Positions 14,045 to 21,302 of a stretch of DNA of 23,314 nucleotides are shown here, in pieces. How positions within the stretch are numbered: position 1 is the stretch's first letter; each line of letters begins with the position of its first letter. The position numbers were made by a program, and so were the translations under genes. Below the pieces are notes generated by a model. It was not told the origin of the DNA and ran no database searches. It worked only from the letters and a program-made list of their open reading frames with translations. Origin of the DNA: DASZMJ01 sp035551935. Its GTDB lineage: Bacteria; Planctomycetota; Planctomycetia; Isosphaerales; Isosphaeraceae. The DNA lies in the NCBI GenBank assembly GCA_035551935.1, contig DASZMJ010000113.1:1-23314 (forward strand), written 5' to 3'.

Positions 14045-16396
14045 TCAATGGCCGAGGCCATGACTCGGGCCGGCGTGGAGGACGACCGGGGCGTCGGCGC
14101 CTTCGACGACCTCAAGGGTACGGTCGGGGGCGAGGTCGCGGAAGGTCTGGGTGGTCCGGCTGACGGGCCAGGAGACCTGCAAGGTGGCGACGCGGGCGGC
14201 GTCGCCGAGGCCGATCATCTCGACGAGGCTGTTGCCGCCGAAGCTGGAGCGGCTGCCGACGTGGCGATAGATCGAGCGCCGCCGGCCGTCGGGCCCTTCG
14301 AGGTCGACGCGGATCTTGGCGCCGAAGCCGGCGCGGTTGGTCTTCGTGCCGACCAGCTTGACCTTCAGCCAGTGCCGGCCGTGGCCGGGGTTGCGGAAGA
14401 GGGCGTTGTGCGCCGCGTCGCCCGGCACGGCGCCGCCGAGCTCGACGAAGAGGTCGAGGTCGCCGTCGTCGTCGGCATCCGCGAACGAGACCCCGTGGCC
14501 CTTCTGCAAGTGGCCGGTCCCCGACGACAGCGTCACGTCCTCGAACCTGCGCCCCGCGACGTTCTTGTAGAGGACGTTCGGGACCAGGGCCGAGTACGAG
14601 GGGAGGCCGGTGCCGTAATAGACGTCGAGGAAGCCGTCGTTGTCGACGTCGCCGAAGTTGGCGCCCATCGCCAGCACGGGCCGGTCGAAGCCGAGTCGGC
14701 CGGAGACGTCGCGGAAGCCCTCGGGCCCGAGGTTCCGGTAGATCCTCGGGTGCCCGGGCTCGGCCTCGCCGCGGCCGAGGTACGCCTCGACGACGTCGAA
14801 GAGCGTGCTCCTGTATTCGCAGGCGGCGATGTCGAGCTTGCCGTCGTTGTCGAAGTCGAAGAACCAGCAGGGGAAGGCCGAGAGTCGCGCGTCGATGCCG
14901 AGCCGGGGGGCGACGTCGGCGAAGGTGCCGTCGCCGTTGTTGCGGTAGAGCCGGCAGCCGCCGTAGAGGTTGGAGACGAACAGGTCGAGCCGGCCGTCGT
15001 CGTCGAAGTCGCCCCACGAGGCGCCCTTGGAGTAGCGGTCGTTGGTGACGCCGGCCCGGGGGGCGACGTCGACGAAGGTGCCGTCGCCGTTGTTGCGGTA
15101 GAGCCGCGAGCGGTTCCTCGGGTCGGGGCCGACGGTGGCGCCCCAGGGGGGGCCCTGGTCGATGCCGGCGGCGTACTCGCCGCTGAGGTAGAGGTCGAGC
15201 CGGCCGTCGTCGTCGAAGTCGCCCCAGGCGCCGCCCTGCGACGCGATCGGCGCGGCGAGGCCGGCGGCCTCGGTGACGTCCTCGAAGGTGCCGTCGCCGC
15301 GGTTGCGCATCAGCGACTGCCGCGCCGGGAACTCCCAACCGCCGCGGAGCAGCAACACGTCGAGGTCGCCGTCGTTGTCGAAGTCGGCGACCGACAGGTT
15401 GATCGCCAGGGGCTGGGCCGCCAGGCCCGATGCCGCCGAGCGATCCTCGAAGGTGCCGTCGCCGTTGTTGTGGTAGAACGACGCGCCGAGGTCGGCGTCG
15501 AACGACGAGGTCACGACGTCGGGCCGGCCGTCGCCGTCGAAGTCGTCGAAGGCGCTGCCGCCGGCCAGGTTCGGCCCGCGCGCGCCGAGGCCCACGTCGA
15601 TCGCCACGTTGTCGAACCGGCCGACGTCGAGCCGCGAGGCGAGCCGGTCGAGCGGGACGAGGAACCGCGGCGGGACCCCCTCGGGGTACTCGCCGACGGC
15701 CATGTAGGCGACGTTCAACAGCCAGCGGACGCCCAGGTCCCCGGGGCGCTCGGCCAGGTAGTCCGTGAACCGCCGGATCGCCTCGCGGGCGCCGTCTTGC
15801 TTGCGGTGCATCGCGGCGCGGTCGATCGGGAGGATGCAGCTCGACGGCCCGCGACACTCCAGGCAGTTCTCGACCTCGCCCCGCCGCAGCGCGATGACGC
15901 CGAGCAGGGCCACGAAGCAGGCCCGCATCTCGCGCGGCCCGTCGCCGCCGTCGGCCATCGCCCGCTCGGCCCACGCCGAGGCCCGGTCAAACTCTCCATT
16001 GTACATGTATAAATATGATATACTCGTCTCGATTCGGGTCGCCGCCAGCCGCCCCGCGGGGGTGTCGATCGGCTGCGCCCGGAGCCGCGCGCGGAGCTCG
16101 GCGAGGCCCCGGTCGGCCCGCGAGCCGATCGCGGCGCGGAGCTCGGCGATCGTGTCGTCGCCGGTCGGGCCGGTGAACTGCACGGCCGTCGGGTAGCCGC
16201 CGGTCTCGAACCCGCCGTCGCTGAAGAGCGGGAACGACGGGTCCGACCCGCCCGTCGGGGCTGGGGCCTCGTGCCGTCCCGGCATGGCGGCGGCCGGCCC
16301 GCCGACCTCGAGCACCAGGGGGACGATCGCGCCTACCATTGCGGCGCAAAACAACCCCGCCAGGGCGACCCGGAGGATCGTCCGCATGTTCGCCAT
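14045..16396 (-). CDS. Secreted FG-GAP/VCBS repeat protein with ASPIC/UnbV C-terminal domain (CRTAC1-like)
   Basis: 783 residues from the preferred start. A signal/anchor segment (about 4-30, 'RTILRVALAGLFCAAMVGAIVPLVL') is followed by a helical, TPR-like region (about 90-210) with a small cysteine cluster 'CLECRGPSSC'. The core contains about seven FG-GAP/VCBS units of the form 'F.DFDGDGR.D....' plus 'YRNNGDGTF.DV', calcium-binding blades of a beta-propeller. The C-terminus ('HWLKVKLVGTKTNRAGFGAKIRV', 'VGSRSSFGGNS', 'VATLQVSWPV') is the ASPIC/UnbV domain. Such CRTAC1-like proteins are abundant in planctomycetes, and their role is unknown (adhesion or extracellular matrix is likely). ATGs at 16387 and 16492 are alternative starts; none has a strong ribosome site. 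It converges on the dehydrogenase gene with a 33-base gap. Confidence 0.9.
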   Translation of the reverse strand: MANMRTILRVALAGLFCAAMVGAIVPLVLEVGGPAAAMPGRHEAPAPTGGSDPSFPLFSDGGFETGGYPTAVQFTGPTGDDTIAELRAAIGSRADRGLAELRARLRAQPIDTPAGRLAATRIETSISYLYMYNGEFDRASAWAERAMADGGDGPREMRACFVALLGVIALRRGEVENCLECRGPSSCILPIDRAAMHRKQDGAREAIRRFTDYLAERPGDLGVRWLLNVAYMAVGEYPEGVPPRFLVPLDRLASRLDVGRFDNVAIDVGLGARGPNLAGGSAFDDFDGDGRPDVVTSSFDADLGASFYHNNGDGTFEDRSAASGLAAQPLAINLSVADFDNDGDLDVLLLRGGWEFPARQSLMRNRGDGTFEDVTEAAGLAAPIASQGGAWGDFDDDGRLDLYLSGEYAAGIDQGPPWGATVGPDPRNRSRLYRNNGDGTFVDVAPRAGVTNDRYSKGASWGDFDDDGRLDLFVSNLYGGCRLYRNNGDGTFADVAPRLGIDARLSAFPCWFFDFDNDGKLDIAACEYRSTLFDVVEAYLGRGEAEPGHPRIYRNLGPEGFRDVSGRLGFDRPVLAMGANFGDVDNDGFLDVYYGTGLPSYSALVPNVLYKNVAGRRFEDVTLSSGTGHLQKGHGVSFADADDDGDLDLFVELGGAVPGDAAHNALFRNPGHGRHWLKVKLVGTKTNRAGFGAKIRVDLEGPDGRRRSIYRHVGSRSSFGGNSLVEMIGLGDAARVATLQVSWPVSRTTQTFRDLAPDRTLEVVEGADAPVVLHAGPSHGLGH

Positions 16397-16850
16397 CCCG
16401 GTCTTTGAACCGGCGGGGGGTGTCCTCCGATCACGCCCCGGCCGCCATTGGCCGGGCCGCGCCGCGAGGCGACCGGCTCCACGTCGCATCATTCATCGGA
16501 GGCGCCGGCCCGGCCCGCGTCGAGCCCCTCAGGCGCCCGGCGGCGCGATTCCGCTCGGAATGATCGACATCGCGGCGCCACGCCCGTCCTGACCGCAGGA
16601 TCGAGCGAACGAATGCGCCCATATTGATCGATCAAGCCGATCCGGCATGCCGCGGCCTCTTCGCGGTCGGTCGGCACCCGGCGCCCGTCGGCGGGGTTGC
16701 CGGGGCCGGCGGCGGCGATCCCCGGGGTCGTCTGAGGCCCGGATCGGGCCCTCGGTCGACCGTAATGCAGCAGCGAAGGCCGATCCGGAGGGGTCGACGG
16801 CGTCCGGGGTGCGCGGAGAAGTTGGGCAAGCGGAGGCGAGTCGGGTGTGC
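16397..16850. other. Intergenic region between divergent genes, no gene supported
   Basis: About 450 bases between the FG-GAP gene (-) and the promoter of the LarA-like gene (+). Short open frames on both strands are rich in Arg, Pro and Gly, lack ribosome sites and recognisable domains, and overlap each other, as expected by chance in this composition. No tRNA, riboswitch fold or strong hairpin was recognised. It presumably holds the promoter of the FG-GAP gene, which I could not place. Confidence 0.5.
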
Positions 16851-16880
16851 TTGACCGGGGCGAGCGGGGGGGCCTATCAT
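16851..16880 (+). promoter_or_regulatory. Sigma70-like promoter of the LarA-like/YgfZ operon
   Basis: TTGACC (16851-16856), 18-base spacer, TATCAT (16875-16880). Both boxes match 5/6 of consensus, the best promoter in the window. It predicts a leader of about 60 bases to the ATG at 16949. Confidence 0.6.
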
Positions 16881-16948
16881 GCGCTGGCATGGCTCGGGAC
16901 AGGGCCGATCGACCGGGACGATGGGCCGCGGCGGGGGGGCGAGGTGGG

Positions 16949-18163
16949 ATGCGGGTCGCGGTGAGGTTCGACGACGAGCGGCTCGAGCTCGAGGTGCCCG
17001 ACGACCGGCTCGTCGGGGCCTGGGACGGGCCCGGGGCGACCGACCCCGCCGAAGTCGGGCCGCTCGTCCGCGCGGCGATCGAACACCCGCGCGACTACCC
17101 GCCCTTGCGCCGGGCGGTCGTGCCGGGCGACCGGGTCGTCCTCGCGGTCGACCCGGAGGTCCCCGAGGTCCCGACGGTCCTGGGCGCGATCTGCGAGGCC
17201 CTCTTCGAGGCCGGGGTCGAGCCCGAAGGGGTCCGCGTCATCGCCTCGGGGCCGATCGCGCTGGCCGAGGGCCGACTGCCGGCGGGCGTCTCGTGGTCGG
17301 TCCACGACCCGGAGGAGCGGTCGCGGATCGCCTATCTCGCCAGCACGCCCGAGGGGCGGCGGATCTACCTCGACCGTGACGTCACCGACGCCGATTGCGT
17401 CGTGCCCGTCGGCCGGCTCGGCTACGACCCGGTGCTCGGCTACCGCGGCCCCTGGGGGGTCCTCTTCCCCGGCCTCAGCGACGCCGAGACCCAACGCGCC
17501 GAGCGCGCCCAGGCCCGCGACGACACCCCGGACCGCGACCGCGAGCGGCCGGCGCTCCGGGAGTCGGCCGCGGTGAGCTGGCTCCTCGGGAGCCAGTTCC
17601 ATATCGGCGTCACGACCGGCTCGGGGGGCGTCTCGGGGGTGCTCGCCGGCCTGGAGACGACCGTCCGCGCCGAGGGGATGGCGGCCGTCGACGCGGCCTG
17701 GACGTTCCGGCCCGAAGGTCGCGCCTCGCTGGTCGTCGCGGGCATCGGCTCGCCGGGCCGGCCGACGGGGCTCGACGACCTGGCCGAAGGGCTCGCCACC
17801 GCGTCGCGCCTCGTCCGCGGCGGCGGCAAGATCGTCCTCCTCTCGCGGGCCTCGGGCGAGCCCGGCCCGGCCCTGAGTCGCCTCCGCGGCGCCGACGACC
17901 CTCGCGCCTTCTCCGCCGCCCTCCGCGCCGCGGAGGGCGAGGTCGATTCTCCCGCCGCGCGACGGCTCGCCTCGTCCCTGGCGAGGGCCGACGTCTACCT
18001 GCTCAGCGCCCTGGCCGACGACCTCGTCGACGACCTCGGCATGATCCCCCTCGCGCGTCCCGCCGAGGCCCTCCGCCTCGTCGCGTCGAGCGACTCGTGC
18101 CTGTTCGTCAGCCAGGCCGACCGCACCCGTGCCGTCGTCCTCGACGAGGAGGAGGCGACGTGA
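16949..18163 (+). CDS. LarA/DUF2088-like protein lacking the canonical lactate-racemase active site
   Basis: 404 residues, close to LarA (about 425). LarA is the nickel-pincer-nucleotide lactate racemase. The fold pattern fits: 'RVAVRFDDERLELEVPDDRLV' start, 'VVPGDRVVLAVDPEVPEVPTVLGAICEALFEAGV' (equivalent of LarA's 'D.TRP.P...ILP.LL..L...G'), 'VRVIASGPI', 'VVPVGRLGYDPVLGYRGPWGVLFPGLSDAET' (the 'PH...G.SGG.K...PG....ET' region) and a C-terminal 'ADVYLLSALADDLVDDLGMIPL'. However, the TGxH-type His, the PH His and the cofactor-bearing Lys are replaced (SGP; GYD; PW), so racemase activity is unlikely. The start has GAGGTG just upstream. Its stop overlaps the YgfZ-like start (GTGA). It is best described as a divergent, possibly non-catalytic, member of the family. 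Confidence 0.78.
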   Translation: MRVAVRFDDERLELEVPDDRLVGAWDGPGATDPAEVGPLVRAAIEHPRDYPPLRRAVVPGDRVVLAVDPEVPEVPTVLGAICEALFEAGVEPEGVRVIASGPIALAEGRLPAGVSWSVHDPEERSRIAYLASTPEGRRIYLDRDVTDADCVVPVGRLGYDPVLGYRGPWGVLFPGLSDAETQRAERAQARDDTPDRDRERPALRESAAVSWLLGSQFHIGVTTGSGGVSGVLAGLETTVRAEGMAAVDAAWTFRPEGRASLVVAGIGSPGRPTGLDDLAEGLATASRLVRGGGKIVLLSRASGEPGPALSRLRGADDPRAFSAALRAAEGEVDSPAARRLASSLARADVYLLSALADDLVDDLGMIPLARPAEALRLVASSDSCLFVSQADRTRAVVLDEEEAT

Positions 18164-19182
18164 GCGATCCGTCCTTCGCGGGCTATCAGGCCGCCCGAAG
18201 CGGCGTCGCCTGGATCGACCGATCCGACCGCGTCCGCCTGCTCGTGACCGGCCCGGACCGCGTCAAGTTCCTGCACAACCTGACCACCAATGACGTCAAG
18301 GGCCTCGCCGTCGGTGTTGGTTGCGAGGCGTTCGTGACCAGCCCGCAGGGCAAGACCCTCGGCTTCGTGACGTTGCACGCCCGCGCCGATGCCATCCTCC
18401 TCCGCGCCGACGAAGGGGCCCTGGAGCACCTCCGACCCCATCTCGAAGAATACGCGATCTTCGATGACATCGCGCTCGACGACCTCGGCGCCCGGACCTT
18501 CGAGGTCCACTTCGCCGGCGCGCTCGAGGAGGATCCGATCCTCGAGTTCGACGTCGATCTCCCCGATTTTGCCGACCTCGCGAATTGCAAAACCTCGATC
18601 GCGGGGCGGTCCATCGAGCTCATCCGCGAGTCGCCCACGGGCTCGCCCGGCCTGACCCTGATCGGCGCGCGCGACGACGCGGCGGCGATCCTCGACACCC
18701 TCCGCGCCGCGGGCGGGCCGCTCGGGCTGACCGACCTGTCGCGTGACGAGTTCGATGCGCTCCGGATCGAGGCCGGCACGCCCGTCTTCGGCCGCGACAT
18801 CACGACGGCCAGCCTGCCCCAGGAGGCCGGCCGCAACGCCCGCGCGATCAGCTTCACGAAGGGATGCTACCTCGGCCAGGAGACCGTCGCGCGACTCGAC
18901 GCGATGGGGCATGTGAACAAGATTTTGCGCGGTCTCGTGATCGACGACGGGCCCCGGACCGAGCCGGCCGGCGACCTCGCCGCCGTCGAGCCCACGTCGC
19001 TGGCGTACTCGCCGCGCTGGGGCAAGCGGGTCGGCCTCGCGATGGTCAAGGTCAAGTCCGCGACGCACCGCACGCGGGTCGAGGTCGCCATCGGCGGCGA
19101 GCGGTTCGGGGCCGTCGTGCAGGAATTGCCGATGACGCCGGGGGGCGGGGTGAATCGGATCGCGGATTTCGCAGATCAATAA
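18160..19182 (+). CDS. ygfZ: YgfZ/GcvT-family folate-binding protein (Fe-S cluster maintenance type)
   Basis: 340 residues. The signature 'TKGCYLGQETVAR' (Cys236) is the K-G-C-Y-x-G-Q-E motif of YgfZ/IBA57 proteins, which use tetrahydrofolate to help assemble or repair Fe-S clusters. The N-terminal half has 'RVRLLVTGPDRVKFLHNLTTNDVKGL', typical of the family, and 'FDALRIEAGTPVFGRDI' precedes the motif. The start is a GTG overlapping the previous stop (GTGA), with GAGGAGGAGG upstream, so the gene is translationally coupled to the LarA-like gene. GcvT itself is unlikely because of the KGCYLGQE motif. The last codons and the stop lie inside a 22-bp inverted repeat. Confidence 0.9.
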   Translation: MSDPSFAGYQAARSGVAWIDRSDRVRLLVTGPDRVKFLHNLTTNDVKGLAVGVGCEAFVTSPQGKTLGFVTLHARADAILLRADEGALEHLRPHLEEYAIFDDIALDDLGARTFEVHFAGALEEDPILEFDVDLPDFADLANCKTSIAGRSIELIRESPTGSPGLTLIGARDDAAAILDTLRAAGGPLGLTDLSRDEFDALRIEAGTPVFGRDITTASLPQEAGRNARAISFTKGCYLGQETVARLDAMGHVNKILRGLVIDDGPRTEPAGDLAAVEPTSLAYSPRWGKRVGLAMVKVKSATHRTRVEVAIGGERFGAVVQELPMTPGGGVNRIADFADQ

Positions 19183-19209
19183 TCTTTTTATTGATCTGCG
19201 AAATCCGCG
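19161..19209. repeat. Perfect 22-bp inverted repeat spanning the ygfZ stop codon
   Basis: Arms 19161-19182 and 19188-19209, loop TCTTT. The left arm supplies the last codons and the TAA of the YgfZ-like gene; a further partial copy of the arm (CATCTGCGGATCAA) follows at 19211-19224. Probably an intergenic repeat element inserted at the gene end, also able to act as a two-way transcription barrier between the convergent genes; no U-tract after the stem. Confidence 0.8.
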
Positions 19210-19231
19210 TCATCTGCGGATCAATTCCCCT

Positions 19232-19504
19232 TCAATTCTCCTCCACGTCCCTGATGCCGTCGTCGGGGATGCTGGCGATCTGGAGGATGGTCTCGGGGCC
19301 GCGGGCGAGGCCGAGGCCCTCGAGGACGAGGATGCCGTAGGGGGAGTGGGGCTGGTGGCGGTCGCGGTGCTCGGGGTCGCTGTCGGCGCGGGTGAGCCGG
19401 CCGTGGTAGACGTTGCCGCCGCAGTCGACGCGGACCAGGGGGCAGCGCGTCCCCTGGCGGCGCCGGATGGCGACGATCCGGGCGTGACACTCTTCGAACG
19501 TCAT
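19232..19504 (-). CDS. Small conserved-looking protein of unknown function
   Basis: 90 residues from the ATG at 19504, which is preceded by AAGGAGG at ideal spacing; a longer frame to 19597 has no such site. The N-terminus 'MTFEECHARIVAIRRRQGTRCPLVRVDCGGNVYHGRL' suggests a helix followed by beta strands, and the middle 'DSDPEHRDRHQPHSPYGILVLEGLGL' is His/Asp-rich. Three cysteines (6, 21, 28) are present, too irregular for a zinc site to be claimed. No domain recognised. The strong ribosome site and GC-rich third codon positions support a real gene. It converges on the YgfZ-like gene. Confidence 0.62.
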   Translation of the reverse strand: MTFEECHARIVAIRRRQGTRCPLVRVDCGGNVYHGRLTRADSDPEHRDRHQPHSPYGILVLEGLGLARGPETILQIASIPDDGIRDVEEN

Positions 19505-19660
19505 CGGTTGGCCTCCTTGCGGACCGGACGATCGTGGGTCGGGTACGGATCGCATCGCGTCGTTGCGATGCGAGGCGGGTTGTCGGCCTCCGGCCACGGG
19601 CCCGCCGGGGCCATGATGGCCGCCGGTCGCGGTCGGGTCAAGACGACTCGGGCTCGGTGT

Positions 19661-20812
19661 TCACCCCTCGGCGCGGGCCTCGTCGCGGGTGACGGGGCGG
19701 CGGGAGTCGACGGCGCGACGGACGAGAAGGCCCGTCAGGGTCGCCTCGCGGGCCTCGGCGAGGCTCAACGGGGGCGGGGACGGCTCGCGGCCGCGGGCGG
19801 CGTCGAGGAAGGTCGAGAGGGCGGCGCGGGTGTCGGGCTGGGGGCCGGGGTGGATGGTCAATCGGGGCCGGGAGCGATCCCGGAACGTGGCCACGCCGGT
19901 GCCGAAGTCGAGGCCGCCGGCGGCGCCGACGATGCGCTGGTGGATGCCGGTGAAGGCGTCGTCGGCCGGGTCGATCCAGCTCTGGACGAAGCCGAGGTGG
20001 AAGCCGTCGGCCCATTCGAGGGTGGCGGCGTAGTGGTCGGTGACGTCGCGGGTCGGCTGGAGGTGGGCGAAGACGTCGCGGCGGCCGCAGCCGAAGGCGC
20101 GGATGGGGGGCTCGCCCTTGAGCCAGTGGAAGAGGTCCCAGACGTGGACGGCCTGCTCGACCATGAAGTCGCCGGAGCGGGCCCGGCGGGCGAGCCAGTC
20201 GTCGTGGCCGCGGACCGGGCCGTTGCTGCTGTTCCAGGCCGCCCGCCCCTCGAGCAACGTGCCGAGCTCGCCCCGTCGGATCAAGTCAACCCCCTCGCGG
20301 TACCGCGGGTTGGACCGCCGCTGGAAGCCGACGTGGACGGCCAGGTCCGGGGCCCGGGCGGCCTCGGCGATGACGAGGTCGCACTCGGCCAGGGTCGGGG
20401 CCAGCGGCTTCTCGAGATAGACGTGCTTGCCGGCCCGGATCGCCTCGACGGCCGTCGGGGCGTGGAGGTCGCACGGCAAGGCGACGAGGACCGCGTCGAC
20501 GTCGGGCCGCTCCAGCAGCTTGCCGGCGGACTCGAACGCCTCGGGCCGCGATCCCGACGCCTTCTCGGCGATCCCCTGGGCCCGGTCGCGGTGCCTGGGC
20601 TCGACGTCGGCGACGGCCACCACCTTCGCCCCCGGCAGCTCGAGGGCCGTCCGCAGCAGGGTCGTCCCCCGGTTGCCCAGGCCGATCAGGCCCAGCCGCA
20701 CCGTCTTGCCTTCCCCGTGCTCCGCCTCGCCCACCTTCCCCTGCGCCAGGGCCAGGCCCGCCGCGGCCGAACAGCCCAGGAAGCGCCGGCGGTTCAGCCG
20801 GATCGGTGGCAT
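19661..20812 (-). CDS. Tat-exported Gfo/Idh/MocA-family oxidoreductase
   Basis: 383 residues. The N-terminus 'LNRRRFLGCSAAAGLALA' is a twin-arginine signal, so the folded, cofactor-loaded enzyme is predicted to be exported. The Rossmann fingerprint is 'VRLGLIGLGNRGTTLL' (41-49), then 'VVAVADVEPRHRDRA', 'DVDAVLVALPCDLHAP', the family signature 'HVYLEKPLAPT' (Glu134-Lys135-Pro136), and 'GDFMVEQAVHVWDLFHWL' in the C-terminal domain, giving the catalytic His region. NAD(P)-dependent sugar or inositol dehydrogenases of this family are very numerous in planctomycetes. The frame is open upstream, but the start is placed at the Tat signal; an extended -10 lies 68 bases upstream. Substrate unknown. 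Confidence 0.93.
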   Translation of the reverse strand: MPPIRLNRRRFLGCSAAAGLALAQGKVGEAEHGEGKTVRLGLIGLGNRGTTLLRTALELPGAKVVAVADVEPRHRDRAQGIAEKASGSRPEAFESAGKLLERPDVDAVLVALPCDLHAPTAVEAIRAGKHVYLEKPLAPTLAECDLVIAEAARAPDLAVHVGFQRRSNPRYREGVDLIRRGELGTLLEGRAAWNSSNGPVRGHDDWLARRARSGDFMVEQAVHVWDLFHWLKGEPPIRAFGCGRRDVFAHLQPTRDVTDHYAATLEWADGFHLGFVQSWIDPADDAFTGIHQRIVGAAGGLDFGTGVATFRDRSRPRLTIHPGPQPDTRAALSTFLDAARGREPSPPPLSLAEAREATLTGLLVRRAVDSRRPVTRDEARAEG

Positions 20813-20879
20813 GGGAGTGGACTCCGGGAACCTCGGTACGGACCTTCGGGTGTAAGCCTGGGTCGATCCATCCTCCTTG

Positions 20880-20888
20880 AGTCTATCA
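20880..20888 (-). promoter_or_regulatory. Extended -10 candidate for the Gfo/Idh/MocA gene
   Basis: The minus strand reads TGATAGACT: TGn plus TAGACT (4/6). No clear -35. The implied leader is about 60 bases to the ATG at 20812. Weak, pattern only. Confidence 0.3.
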
Positions 20889-20950
20889 AGAAGATGTGCG
20901 TTGTCCCAGAGGAGGGGACGGGCGAGATGCTTTTTTCCGGGGGAACACCG

Positions 20951-21209
20951 ATGGAGCGGGATCGGATCGAGGAGCGATTGGCCGCATTTGGAAGAGGCCA
21001 TCGAACAGTTGAAGGCGCAACTGAAGCTCGCCGGACTGGTCCTCATCGGGACCGGGCCCACAACCGGGTCGAAGGACGCCCCCTGGAGGTGGTGGATCGA
21101 AGGGGCCGGCAGGTTCGCGGACGATCCCGCCTTCGAGGAAATGGTCCGGCTCGGCGGGGAGTACCGTGAGTCGCTCCGCCGCGGTCTTGATGAGGACTAC
21201 TGCATCTGA
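20951..21209 (+). pseudogene. Small coiled-coil protein gene with an apparent frameshift
   Basis: From the ATG at 20951 the frame reads 'MERDRIEERLAA', then derails. One base on (from 20988) the other frame reads 'LEEAIEQLKAQLKLAGLVLIG' and runs to the stop at 21209, ending 'FEEMVRLGGEYRESLRRGLDEDYCI'. Skipping one T in the TTT at 20987-20989 joins them into an 85-residue protein with one continuous heptad-like helix (IEERLAALEEAIEQLKAQL). A GGGGGAA precedes the ATG. Either a recent disabling insertion, a sequencing error, or, less likely, programmed shifting. The C-terminal 'REYRESL..LDEDYC' style resembles small planctomycete antitoxin-like hypotheticals, but no toxin gene follows, so the function is not assigned. 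Confidence 0.6.
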
Positions 21210-21249
21210 GCCCCGGGACTGGACGTCGCCCCGGGCCATTTGACCCGCG

Positions 21250-21258
21250 TGTTATACT
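21250..21258 (+). promoter_or_regulatory. Extended -10 promoter candidate for pyrG
   Basis: TGTTATACT: TGn plus TATACT (5/6), 44 bases before the ATG at 21303, with no good -35. It lies downstream of an in-frame ATG at 21240, which argues against that ATG being the start. Confidence 0.5.
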
Positions 21259-21302
21259 CTCACGTTGGTGATGGGGCGGGCGGCCACGGGGAGCGGGGTG
21301 CG

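Noticed and set aside
14048..16012. 654-residue open frame antisense to the FG-GAP gene
   Set aside because: Rich in Val, Glu, Ala, Asp and Gly repeats that mirror the DGDG-type codons of the opposite strand; no domain, and the minus-strand gene has clear FG-GAP and ASPIC motifs.
16489..16890. Small genes in the 16.4-16.9 kb gap
   Set aside because: Overlapping frames on both strands, Arg/Pro-rich, no ribosome site, one running across the promoter at 16851-16880.
19346..21169. 607-residue plus-strand frame
   Set aside because: Antisense of the Gfo/Idh/MocA gene with no recognisable domain; only its last part touches the real first frame of the frameshifted small gene.
21240..21302. Upstream start for CTP synthase
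   Set aside because: The extra 21 residues contain the candidate extended -10, and PyrG proteins start at the MAKHIFVTGG-like position.
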